A stretch of DNA of 28,836 bases from JABWBR01 sp036741235 (GTDB lineage Bacteria > Bacteroidota > Bacteroidia > Chitinophagales > Saprospiraceae). The first letter of the stretch is position 1; each line of letters opens with the position of its first letter. The notes beneath the pieces were generated by a model. That model searched no databases. It worked only from the letters and a program-made list of their open reading frames with translations, and was not told the origin of the DNA. Location of the stretch: assembly GCA_036741235.1 (NCBI GenBank), contig DAINSQ010000046.1, forward strand, positions 1 through 28,836, in the 5' to 3' direction. A program made the translations under genes and the position numbers. Shown in pieces: positions 1 to 7,564 of this stretch.

Positions 1-70
1 CTCATCAACCCTCATCAACCCTCATCAACCCTCATCAACCCTCATCAACCCTCATCAACCCTTAAACACC
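1..70. repeat. 10-bp tandem repeat (ctcatcaacc) at left edge
   Basis: Six exact head-to-tail copies of ctcatcaacc fill positions 1-60. A degenerate seventh copy (cttaaacacc) follows at 61-70 and reaches the TIR gene start at 72. The array begins at the window edge, so its true length is unknown. It occupies the whole visible upstream region of the TIR gene, and no promoter can be seen there. Confidence 0.95.
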
Positions 71-71
71 C

Positions 72-803
72 ATGTCCCACTCCCAAATCAAGCAACTGAT
101 CGAAAAAGGCAAAGTGAAAGAAGCGCTGGAAGCCATGCGCGACGAATTTCCCGATGTTACCCTGCTACTATCCCAATGGAACAAAGGCGAGAAGGATCAT
201 TTATTGGGACTGATTGACCACTCGGAATGGGGGAAAATTTACAGTAAAATCACCTATGCAGCGCTGGCAATATTGTCGGAAGCAGCTCCGGCGGACTCCT
301 CCTCAAAGCCGGCAGACCCCATTCCGCCAAAAGCAGGTCCGGCTGTGCAGGCACAGACGCTTCGCCTTTTTTTGTCGTATGCCCGAGCCGACGCTGCGCT
401 CAAGCAGCGCCTCGACGTACACCTGGCCGGATTAAAGCGCAGCGGCAAGATCAGCACCTGGAAAGACAACGACATCGAACTGGGCGCCGACTGGGATCAA
501 ACCATCAAACAGCAACTTGCCGAGGCTGAAATTATCCTGCTGTTAATCAGCCCTGATTTCATGGCCTCCGATTATATCTGGGGAGTTGAAATAGAAGCCG
601 CCATGAAGCGTCAACGGGAAGGAAGCGCATTAATCATTCCCATTTTTTTGAAAGACACGGATTGGAAAGATACTCCCTTTGCCAAATTGCAAGGCTTGCC
701 CCGCGACGGCAAAGCCGTTAACCAATACCCCGATCCCGAACCGGTACTGGCCGCCATTGCCAAGGAAATCAGAGCAGCTATAGATAAAAAACTAGTCCAA
801 TAG
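72..803 (+). CDS. EAD-like domain plus TIR domain protein, putative NAD-cleaving effector
   Basis: A 243-residue soluble protein with no signal peptide or membrane segment. Residues about 4-68 resemble the small helical effector-associated domains (EAD11 type) that act as adaptors in bacterial conflict systems. A Pro/Ala-rich linker covers about 71-95. A TIR domain covers about 97-225, opening with the strand LRLFLSYARAD, with the SPDFMASDY signature at 160-168. Glu173 sits where TIR NADases carry their catalytic glutamate. Family knowledge: such TIR domains usually hydrolyse NAD+ or make cyclic ADP-ribose signals after activation by a partner. No NTPase, protease or sensor core gene is visible, so the partner may lie left of the window or elsewhere. 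The next gene starts 3 bp after the stop, which suggests one transcript. The TIR call is firm. The EAD subtype rests on pattern recognition only. Confidence 0.85.
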   Translation: MSHSQIKQLIEKGKVKEALEAMRDEFPDVTLLLSQWNKGEKDHLLGLIDHSEWGKIYSKITYAALAILSEAAPADSSSKPADPIPPKAGPAVQAQTLRLFLSYARADAALKQRLDVHLAGLKRSGKISTWKDNDIELGADWDQTIKQQLAEAEIILLLISPDFMASDYIWGVEIEAAMKRQREGSALIIPIFLKDTDWKDTPFAKLQGLPRDGKAVNQYPDPEPVLAAIAKEIRAAIDKKLVQ

Positions 804-806
804 CGT

Positions 807-1496
807 ATGCAACTATCTTGCCCGAATTGTAAGGCGGAAATCCACTCTGCCGACATCAACATTCAGCAACTGGTTGCCAAGTGCAGCCAATGTAATCATG
901 TGTTTAATTTTCAACCTGAATTAGCGCATGCGCCGCGTGTACGCCCCGAAATCCCCATGCCTGCCGGTATAGAAGCATACAGCTTTTTAAGCGAGCTCAA
1001 CCTGCTTATCAAATGGCGGCAATTGGGCGGACTTGGGTTTTTCCTGTTTTTTACAATTTTCTGGAATGCGCTGGTTCTGCCTTTTGCGCTCATCGCCATC
1101 ATGACGGGCAATTTTGAAATTTTGCTGTTTATCAGCTTACACCTGTCGGTGGGTATCGGATTATTGTACTATACAACTGCCAAACTAATCAATACTACCT
1201 ATATCACGCTTAGCCGTCGCAAGCTCACTATCGAGCACAAGCCCATCCCCTGGATTTTTTCACCCAACAAAACAATCGACACGGCAGATATTGAACAGTT
1301 TTTTGTAGAGCGTTATGTAGCGTCCCGCACCAATAACCAACCTGATTATCGCTTCCGGATCATTGCCATCCGCAAACGAGACCGCATTACCATTATGCAA
1401 GGGCTTACCACTGCCGAACAAGCCCAATATATCGAACAGGAAATGGAGCGTTTCCTGCAACTGCCCGACCGTGCGGTGGAGGAGGAATGGGAGTGA
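807..1496 (+). CDS. Zinc-ribbon, two-TM membrane protein with PH-like C-terminal region
   Basis: A 229-residue protein. Residues 5-29 form a zinc ribbon with CPNC (Cys5, Cys8) and CSQC (Cys26, Cys29), of the MJ0042/YdaS-like class. After a spacer, two hydrophobic segments at about 74-98 and 103-123 predict a hairpin in the inner membrane. The remaining 100 residues (about 130-220) alternate strand-like stretches and end in an amphipathic helix. This resembles bacterial PH-like domains that follow paired membrane helices, but that assignment is inferred. It starts 3 bp after the TIR gene stop and is probably co-transcribed. A membrane-anchored partner of the TIR protein is a reasonable hypothesis, but zinc-ribbon/TM proteins also occur as unrelated neighbours. 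The gene converges on rpsA. Confidence 0.75.
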   Translation: MQLSCPNCKAEIHSADINIQQLVAKCSQCNHVFNFQPELAHAPRVRPEIPMPAGIEAYSFLSELNLLIKWRQLGGLGFFLFFTIFWNALVLPFALIAIMTGNFEILLFISLHLSVGIGLLYYTTAKLINTTYITLSRRKLTIEHKPIPWIFSPNKTIDTADIEQFFVERYVASRTNNQPDYRFRIIAIRKRDRITIMQGLTTAEQAQYIEQEMERFLQLPDRAVEEEWE

Positions 1497-1499
1497 TTT

Positions 1500-1668
1500 T
1501 GCGACTTTGGGACTTTGCGACCATTGTGCAAGAGGGGGCGACTTGGAGAGCGGGCGAGGGGGCGAGGGGGCGATTGTTGCCGGTCGTTGAGCGAAGTCGA
1601 AACGACGGACCGTGCGACTTTGCGAACCCTGGCGTTTATTCCTAAACCTATAAACAAACCAACAACAA
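1500..1668. other. Non-coding spacer with low-complexity and small inverted element
   Basis: No credible gene is seen here. The stretch has degenerate gcgactttg repeats near 1500-1520 and 1613-1625, and a G-rich run (gggcgaggg units) at 1552-1572. A short imperfect inverted element, cggtcgttgagcgaagtcg followed by aaacgac, lies near 1580-1606. It looks like the decayed dispersed repeats common in intergenic DNA of this group. Confidence 0.5.
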
Positions 1669-1746
1669 CCTACAACATAGAACAACCTACAACTTACAAC
1701 CTACAACATAGAACAACCTACAACTTACAACCTACAACCCACAACC
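1669..1746. repeat. 31-bp direct repeat, about 2.5 copies
   Basis: Two exact adjacent copies of a 31-bp unit starting cctacaacatagaac lie at 1669-1699 and 1700-1730. A partial third copy (cctacaacccacaacc) follows from 1731. The sequence is almost free of G on the plus strand. It lies between the convergent zinc-ribbon gene and rpsA and has no coding potential that I trust. Confidence 0.9.
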
Positions 1747-1775
1747 GACTTGATAAATTGTAGTTAGTTGCAGAT

Positions 1776-1817
1776 AAAAAAGAGGGCATCCCGAATGTTG
1801 CCATTGGGGATGCCCTT
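1776..1817 (-). terminator. Rho-independent terminator of rpsA
   Basis: On the minus strand, gggcatccc (1815-1807) pairs perfectly with gggatgccc (1792-1784) around a 14-nt loop. After the short sequence TC comes a run of six T (1781-1776). It begins about 50 nt after the rpsA stop, in the right orientation to end the rpsA transcript. Confidence 0.85.
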
Positions 1818-1865
1818 CTAATTATTATTTCATACAGGCCGGCTTGTTGAGTTCCGGCTGCTTAT

Positions 1866-3905
1866 TTACTTCTCGTCCTCGTTGCCGAGTTGCTCTTTCA
1901 GTTGAGAGAACACATCGAGATCGCCGAGGGTTTCCTTTTCGATAGAAGACTGTTGCTTTTTCACGGCAGCGCGGGTCTTCTGGCGTTCGTCTGTTTTCTC
2001 TTTCTTCACATTTTCGTCGGCTTCGCGGCGGATATCTTCCAGGTAACGCAGGTGCGAAACCAGGATACGCTTGTCGTCGCGATTAAACTCGATCACCTTC
2101 ACCGTCAAAGTTTCATCAACCTCGGCCAGCGAGTTGTCTTCTTTGCGGATATGCTTAATTGGTGCGAAAGCTTCGAGGCCGTAAGGTAGCTGTACGATGG
2201 CGCCCCGCTCGTCGCGGCGCAATACCGTAGCTTCGTGGTAAGAGCCCACGGGGAACACATTTTCGAACGTATCCCAGGGGTTCTCCTCGATTTGCTTGCG
2301 GCCCAGCGACAGTTTGCGGCTGTCTTTGTCGATATCGAGCACCACCACCTCAATTTTCTCGCCTACTTTCGTAAACTCTGAGGGGTGCGAATAGCGCTTG
2401 GTCCACGACAAGTCAGAGATATGCACCATACCGCCGATGCCGTCTTCCAGTTCTACGAACACGCCATAAGGAGTGAGGTTTTTCACCTCGCCGGTATGAC
2501 GGCTGCCGATCGGGAAGAGATTTTCGATTTCGCTCCAGGGGTCTTTCGACAACTGCTTCACGCTGAGCGACATCTTGCGGTCTTCGCGGTCGATAGTCAC
2601 CACCTTTGCTTCGTACTCCTGGCCCAGTTTGAAATATTCGCGGGCATTGATCGGCTGGTTGCTCCAGGTCACTTCCGACACGTGGATCAGGCCTTCTACG
2701 CCCGGGTAGATTTCGAGGAATGCGCCGTAATCTTCGATATTGACGATTTTGCCCTTAACCACAGAACCTTCCTTAATGGTAGCGTCGAGCACTTCCCAGG
2801 GATGGGGTTGCAGTTGTTTGAGGCCCAGCGAGATACGCTTTTTGTTTTCGTCGAAATCGAGTACCACCACATTGATCTTCTGGTTGAGTTGCAGCACTTC
2901 GCTCGGGTGGCTGATGCGGCCCCATGAGATATCGGTGATATAGAGCAGGCCGTCTACGCCGCCCAGGTCGAGGAATGCGCCGAAGTCGGTGATATTCTTG
3001 ACGAGGCCTTCGAGCACCTGGCCGCGTTCGAGGCTGGCAATGATAGCTTCGCGCTGTTCGGCCAGATCGCTTTCGATAAGTGCTTTGTGCGATACAACGG
3101 CGTTTTTGATGGTTTCGTTGATCTTAACCACCTTGAACTCCATTGTTTTTCCTACGTATGAATCGTAATCGATAATTGGTTTGATATCGATTTGCGAGCC
3201 GGGCAAGAAAGTTTCCAGGCCGCTGCAATCCACGATCAAGCCGCCTTTGGTTTTGCTGATCACCGTACCGCGGATCACCGTGCCGTTCTGGTAGGAATCC
3301 ACGATGCCTTCCCAGGCGCGGAGCAGTTTAGCCTTGCGGCGTGACAGCACCAGCTGGCCGCGGGTATCTTCCTGTTGCTCTACGTACACTTCCACGGTAT
3401 CGCCCACCTTGATATCGGGCATATCGCGGAATTCGGAGAGGGGCACCAGGCCGTCCGACTTGAAATTGATATCGAGCACCACGTCGCCGCCGTTAATAGC
3501 AGTCACATAGCCGCCCACAATTTCATTTTCGAGGACGGAAGTCAGCGTAGCGTCGTATTGCTCAACGTATTGCTCGTACTGATCTTTCGGATAAGCTTTG
3601 CCGTGTTTAGTGCTGGTGGCCCAGTCGAATTCGTCATGAGCAGAACCCACAGCGATTTGTTCGAGGGGAAGTTCGAGGTCTTCTTCTTCCTCTTCTTCTA
3701 CCTCATCAGCCTCTTCGGCATCGTCTTCTGCAACGATAGTGTCTACTTCTTCCTCTTCTTCTACTTCCTCGGCGATATCGGCAACTTCTTCTTCTGCTAC
3801 GACGGGCGTAGCTTCGTTTTCGACAACGGGAGTAGTTTCCTCCTGTGTAGGCTCAGACGTTTCCTCCGTGCCTTCTTCTTGTGTTAAGTCCTTGTCATCC
3901 AGCAT
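1866..3905 (-). CDS. rpsA: 30S ribosomal protein S1
   Basis: A 679-residue protein that helps the 30S subunit bind and unfold mRNA. Six S1 (OB-fold) RNA-binding domains run at about 127-193, 207-275, 295-365, 380-453, 467-539 and 553-622. The central ones carry the typical GxV...YGAF.....GLIHVSE pattern. The first 85 residues are extremely acidic (long Glu/Asp runs such as EEVEEEEEVD), well beyond the short N-terminus of E. coli S1 (557 residues). Acidic extensions occur in Bacteroidota S1 proteins, so the start is accepted. The basic C-terminal tail (about 630-652) is Lys/Arg-rich. The gene is monocistronic in appearance, with a -7 box at 3948-3955 and a terminator at 1776-1817. Confidence 0.97.
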   Translation of the reverse strand: MLDDKDLTQEEGTEETSEPTQEETTPVVENEATPVVAEEEVADIAEEVEEEEEVDTIVAEDDAEEADEVEEEEEEDLELPLEQIAVGSAHDEFDWATSTKHGKAYPKDQYEQYVEQYDATLTSVLENEIVGGYVTAINGGDVVLDINFKSDGLVPLSEFRDMPDIKVGDTVEVYVEQQEDTRGQLVLSRRKAKLLRAWEGIVDSYQNGTVIRGTVISKTKGGLIVDCSGLETFLPGSQIDIKPIIDYDSYVGKTMEFKVVKINETIKNAVVSHKALIESDLAEQREAIIASLERGQVLEGLVKNITDFGAFLDLGGVDGLLYITDISWGRISHPSEVLQLNQKINVVVLDFDENKKRISLGLKQLQPHPWEVLDATIKEGSVVKGKIVNIEDYGAFLEIYPGVEGLIHVSEVTWSNQPINAREYFKLGQEYEAKVVTIDREDRKMSLSVKQLSKDPWSEIENLFPIGSRHTGEVKNLTPYGVFVELEDGIGGMVHISDLSWTKRYSHPSEFTKVGEKIEVVVLDIDKDSRKLSLGRKQIEENPWDTFENVFPVGSYHEATVLRRDERGAIVQLPYGLEAFAPIKHIRKEDNSLAEVDETLTVKVIEFNRDDKRILVSHLRYLEDIRREADENVKKEKTDERQKTRAAVKKQQSSIEKETLGDLDVFSQLKEQLGNEDEK

Positions 3906-3947
3906 TGAAAGAATGCTTTTAATGGTTAAGAAATAATTTTAGCGGCG

Positions 3948-3955
3948 CAAAGGTA
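3948..3955 (-). promoter_or_regulatory. Bacteroidota -7 box for rpsA
   Basis: The minus strand reads TACCTTTG, an exact match to TAnnTTTG, 43 nt before the rpsA start. A TTG lies 23 nt further upstream, slightly beyond the usual 19-21 nt spacing, so the -33 element is uncertain. Confidence 0.7.
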
Positions 3956-4127
3956 AAGCTTTTTATTGGAATCGAGAACAATTCCTGCTGTAAATTGGTC
4001 AATATTTACAATTGTAAAATAAGCCGGATGAACTCCTTATTATTACAAATGTTTCGCAGTAATTTTAGGGGGATTAACAAAGCACAAACAACCGGTATTT
4101 AACTAATCGTCTAAAACCTAACCTGAA

Positions 4128-5801
4128 ATGAGTGAATCGCGTCCCTGGTTGAAAAACTATCCAAGCGGCGTTCCCGCCAATATCAATCCTGATGCGTATC
4201 CCACCCTGGTGGCGATGTTGGAAGAAGCGTTTGGCAAATACGGTCCCAAGCCGGCATTTTCGTGCATGGGCAAGACCATCACTTTTGCCGAATTGGACGT
4301 CATGTCGAGGGCATTTGGCGCCTACCTGCACAGCCGCGGGCTGGAGCCCGGCGATCGCATTGCCATTATGATGCCCAACCTGTTGCAATACCCGATAGCG
4401 CTTTTTGGCGCTTTGCGGGCGGGAATGGTAGTTGTCAATACCAATCCATTGTATACGCCGCGCGAGATGTTGCATCAGTTTAACGATTCGGGCGCCAAGG
4501 CTATCGTTATTGCCGAAAACTTTGCCTCCAACCTGGAGAAGGTAATGCCCGATACGCAGATCAAAACGGTAATCATCACCAGTATCGGTGAAATGCTGGG
4601 CTTCCCCAAAGGCGCTATCGTCAATTTTGTGGTGCGCAAATTGAAAAAAATGGTGCCGGCTTATCGCATACCGAACACGGTAACCGTAAGCGAGGCTATT
4701 CGCAGCGGCAAGAAATTTTCGATCAAACCTTTCAACAACGACCCAGAGGGGTTAGTATTCCTGCAATACACAGGGGGCACCACCGGCGTTTCAAAAGGCG
4801 CCATGCTCACCAACCGCAATATGGTAGCCAACATGCTGCAAATGCGCGCCTGGATGATGCCCTGGCTGAAAGAGGGGTCGGAAGTTGCGCTTTGCCCCCT
4901 GCCTATGTACCACATTTTCGCGCTGACGGTCAACTGCCTGGCGTTGTTCGGCATCGGCAGCCTCAACGTATTGGTCACTAACGCCCGCGACATCCCATCG
5001 GTGATCAAGTCGATGAAAGACTTCCAGATATCGATTTTCCCCGGCGTCAATACGCTGTTTAATGCGCTGCTCAACCATCCCGACTTTTCGTCGGTTAATT
5101 TTAACTCGCTAAAAGTGTCGGTGGGTGGCGGTATGGCGGTACAGCGGCCGGTAGCGGAGAAATGGCAACAGGTGACGGGGTGTTTCCTTGCCGAAGGCTT
5201 CGGCATGACCGAGCTGTCGCCTGTAGCCAGCGCCAATCCTTTCCGCGACGGGCGCCTGGGTACCATTGGCGTGCCTATTCCCTCCACCGATATGCGCATC
5301 GTGGATGAACAGGGCAAACCCCTGCCTCCCGGCGGTGTCGGAGAGATACAGGTGAAAGGCCCCCAGGTGATGAAAGGCTACTACAACCGCCCCGACGCTA
5401 CCGCCGAAAGCATCGTAGACGGCTGGATGTGCACCGGCGACATCGGCACGATGAACGAAGACGGCTATTTCCAGATCGTCGACCGCAAAAAGGATATGAT
5501 ACTCGTTTCGGGCTTCAACGTTTATCCCAACGAGATCGAAGAGGTGGCCATGAGTCACCCCAAAGTACTCGAAGCCGCCGCCATTGGCATCCCTGATGCC
5601 AAATCGGGCGAAGTGGTGAGGCTGTATATAGTTAAGAAAGATAATTCGCTCAGCGAATCGGAGCTTATCGATTACTGCAAAACCAACCTGACGGCCTACA
5701 AAGTGCCCAAGTCGATTGAATTCCGCAAGGAATTGCCCAAAACGAATGTGGGTAAGATTCTGCGCAGGGCGCTGCGGGATGAGGCGCTGCTGAAGGGCTA
5801 A
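4128..5801 (+). CDS. fadD: Long-chain fatty acid--CoA ligase (FadD-type AMP-binding enzyme)
   Basis: A 557-residue ANL-superfamily adenylating enzyme. Such enzymes activate long-chain fatty acids to acyl-AMP and then acyl-CoA for beta-oxidation or lipid synthesis, at the cytoplasmic face of the membrane. All core motifs are present: the phosphate-binding loop YTGGTTGVSKG at 214-224, GFGMTE at 357-362, TGD at 436-438, DRKKDMILVSG at 452-462 (the hinge region), and the C-terminal PKTNVGKILRR with catalytic Lys543. Length matches bacterial FadD (about 560). It is a single gene between divergent rpsA and a convergent coiled-coil gene. The upstream region has TAATTTTA near 4060, one base off the -7 consensus. 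Chain-length preference cannot be read from the sequence. Confidence 0.93.
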   Translation: MSESRPWLKNYPSGVPANINPDAYPTLVAMLEEAFGKYGPKPAFSCMGKTITFAELDVMSRAFGAYLHSRGLEPGDRIAIMMPNLLQYPIALFGALRAGMVVVNTNPLYTPREMLHQFNDSGAKAIVIAENFASNLEKVMPDTQIKTVIITSIGEMLGFPKGAIVNFVVRKLKKMVPAYRIPNTVTVSEAIRSGKKFSIKPFNNDPEGLVFLQYTGGTTGVSKGAMLTNRNMVANMLQMRAWMMPWLKEGSEVALCPLPMYHIFALTVNCLALFGIGSLNVLVTNARDIPSVIKSMKDFQISIFPGVNTLFNALLNHPDFSSVNFNSLKVSVGGGMAVQRPVAEKWQQVTGCFLAEGFGMTELSPVASANPFRDGRLGTIGVPIPSTDMRIVDEQGKPLPPGGVGEIQVKGPQVMKGYYNRPDATAESIVDGWMCTGDIGTMNEDGYFQIVDRKKDMILVSGFNVYPNEIEEVAMSHPKVLEAAAIGIPDAKSGEVVRLYIVKKDNSLSESELIDYCKTNLTAYKVPKSIEFRKELPKTNVGKILRRALRDEALLKG

Positions 5802-5807
5802 TCCGCG

Positions 5808-5888
5808 TACCGGTCTGACCGCTGGTAGCGGTCAGACCGGTACGCTGGTAGCGGTCAGACCGGTACGCTGGTAGCGGTCAGACCGGTA
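5808..5888. repeat. Hairpin-forming array between convergent genes, possible bidirectional terminator
   Basis: taccggtctgaccgct (5808-5823) is the exact reverse complement of agcggtcagaccggta (5827-5842), giving a 16-bp stem with a 3-nt loop. The right arm then repeats at 5850-5865 and 5873-5888 with a 23-bp period, joined by cgctggt. The array starts 6 bp after the ligase stop and ends 5 bp before the stop codon of the convergent gene. It is therefore well placed to end both transcripts, although there is no T-run. Confidence 0.85.
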
Positions 5889-5893
5889 GCGGG

Positions 5894-7456
5894 TCACTCC
5901 TCGGCGGGCGCTTCCGGGGTAGCTTCAGCCTCAGCTGCCGGTGCTTCCGCCGGTGCTTCAGCCTCAGCCTCAGCTACCGGTTCTTCTGCCGGTGCTTCGG
6001 CTTCCGCTTCAGCTACCGGTTCTTCTGCTGCCGTTTCAGCGGCAGTTTCTTCCTCCCGTGCTTCTGCAACCGCCTCTTTGGCTTCTTCCCAGGCCTCCTT
6101 GATATCTTCGACGGCCTCCTCCACGGCTTCTTCTACTTTATCGCCTACTACTTCGGCGACGGCTTTCACCGTGTCGACGGCGTCTTCGAGGCTTTCGCCC
6201 AGTGTGGTGGTGATGGCGCCGAGCAGGCTATCCTTCTTGGGCTTTTTCTTCCCTTTTTCGGAAGAAATCGCTTCGGCGGCTTTGGCCAGTTTTTCCTCTT
6301 CGGCTTCTCTGGCTACGGCGGCGGCTTTAATTTCCTGGGCGATTTTCTCCTGGGCGTGTTTTTTGGCTTCCTCCAGTTTGTCGCGTTCGGCGCGTTTGGC
6401 GTCGCGGTCGCGTTGCTGGGCGAGGCGTTTTTCCAGGTCGCCCCGGGTAGTATTCATCTCGTGGAGTTTTTCCTCTTTGGAGCGGATGCGTTCCTCGATC
6501 ATTTTTATTTTAGCGGCGCGGATTTGCGCTTCGAGTTGGCCGTCGGTGCTGGCGATGCGGCGGTTTTGGAAATCGAGTTCCTCGCGGTCGCGACGGATGG
6601 ATTGCTCCATTTTTTCAATAGCGGAAATCAGGCCTTCGAAGCGGCGCTGGAGGCGTTCACCGGGCGAGCCTTCGCCGCCGCCGCCGGCGGCAGCGCTTTC
6701 CTCCCGCTGGCCTTTAGCGCTTTTAAAGGCGGCATCGAGGCGCTCCCACACTTTCGAGCGGTGTTCGCGGGTAAACTCCGTATCGCGGAATTCGCGTTGC
6801 AATTCTTTAAGTTTGTCAAACAAAGGCTGGAGGCGAAGGCCTTCTTTTATTTTACCCTCTACTTCTTCGAGTGCCCCGAAGAAACGCGCCATATTGTCTT
6901 TAGACTTGCGCTGGAAGTCCTCATCCAGTTTATTGCGCATTTCCTTCATACGCGTGAAGAGCGCATTGGTATGATCGCGAAGGTTGTCGGCGTGTTCCTT
7001 GAAGAGGTTGCGGTCCCTGACCTGCCCCTGTACTTTATCCCAGAAATTTTTCAGGCCGGCCCACAGCTGATCGTCAAACGACTGGAGTTTTTCAACTTTT
7101 TCTTTGAATTCAGCGAGTTCGTGCTGATAAGCTTCGCTGAGTTTGGTAGAAAGCACCACGAAGTGCCACTCCGTTTGAGCGCGATGAATAACGTCGCTGC
7201 GTTCTACTTTCAGTTCTTCGGGGAGCAGGCTCTCCGTTACGGTTAGTTCTCTTTCCGACTTGGTGAAGCCTTCGGGGAAATCAACGGGGGAATCGTTGCG
7301 CCATTCGTTCATCATTTTCTGGCTGAACTCTTCGGTAGCGACGGACTCCGGGAAGGTATACACATCGACCTTGTTATCTTTAGGTCTCAATTCCAGTGCA
7401 ATCAGTACACGTTCGTCCTGGGCGTTAGTACCCCATAGTACAAGTTTGGTCTTCAT
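5894..7456 (-). CDS. Uncharacterised coiled-coil protein with Ala/Glu/Pro tail
   Basis: A 520-residue protein not recognised as a named family. Residues 1-110 look globular, starting MKTKLVLWGTNAQDERVLIA. Residues about 110-400 are almost entirely helical with heptad-like charge patterns, including FW/W-containing segments (for example LKNFWDKVQGQV) loosely reminiscent of DUF349-type helical repeats. A Gly/Ser-rich break, AAAGGGGEGSPGE, near 260 divides the coiled coil. Residues about 400-470 form an amphipathic Ala/Val/Glu stretch. The last 55 residues are Ala/Glu/Pro with two copies of EEPVAEAEAEAPA. There is no signal peptide or membrane segment, so it is likely cytoplasmic and possibly a scaffold or filament-like protein. 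It lies downstream of asd on the same strand, but a probable terminator separates them, so it is probably transcribed alone. Confidence 0.8.
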   Translation of the reverse strand: MKTKLVLWGTNAQDERVLIALELRPKDNKVDVYTFPESVATEEFSQKMMNEWRNDSPVDFPEGFTKSERELTVTESLLPEELKVERSDVIHRAQTEWHFVVLSTKLSEAYQHELAEFKEKVEKLQSFDDQLWAGLKNFWDKVQGQVRDRNLFKEHADNLRDHTNALFTRMKEMRNKLDEDFQRKSKDNMARFFGALEEVEGKIKEGLRLQPLFDKLKELQREFRDTEFTREHRSKVWERLDAAFKSAKGQREESAAAGGGGEGSPGERLQRRFEGLISAIEKMEQSIRRDREELDFQNRRIASTDGQLEAQIRAAKIKMIEERIRSKEEKLHEMNTTRGDLEKRLAQQRDRDAKRAERDKLEEAKKHAQEKIAQEIKAAAVAREAEEEKLAKAAEAISSEKGKKKPKKDSLLGAITTTLGESLEDAVDTVKAVAEVVGDKVEEAVEEAVEDIKEAWEEAKEAVAEAREEETAAETAAEEPVAEAEAEAPAEEPVAEAEAEAPAEAPAAEAEATPEAPAEE

Positions 7457-7497
7457 GTCAATTCTTCTTTACGCGATCAAAGTATGCTGTTGGTTAC

Positions 7498-7515
7498 AAA
7501 AAACCGCAATGCGGT
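7498..7515 (-). terminator. Short Rho-independent terminator after asd
   Basis: The minus strand reads ACCGC-ATT-GCGGTTTTTT: a 5-bp GC-rich stem with a triloop and a six-T tail. It lies about 50 nt past the asd stop and upstream of the coiled-coil gene. The short stem makes it weaker than the rpsA terminator. Confidence 0.6.
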
Positions 7516-7564
7516 GTAATTCATTCAAAAATACGAAATTACAAGCTAACTCTGCAATTTTTTT

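Noticed and set aside
1260..1685. 141-codon minus-strand open frame overlapping the zinc-ribbon gene and spacer
   Set aside because: It runs through low-complexity repeats and the opposite strand of a domain-bearing gene.
2385..2927. 180-codon open frame opposite rpsA
   Set aside because: It lies inside the unmistakable S1 domains on the other strand.
6078..7246. Two open frames of nearly 300 codons opposite the coiled-coil gene
   Set aside because: Ser/Arg-rich and Phe/Ala-rich translations are the complement of Glu/Lys/Ala codons. The coiled-coil frame is continuous with a sensible start and stop.
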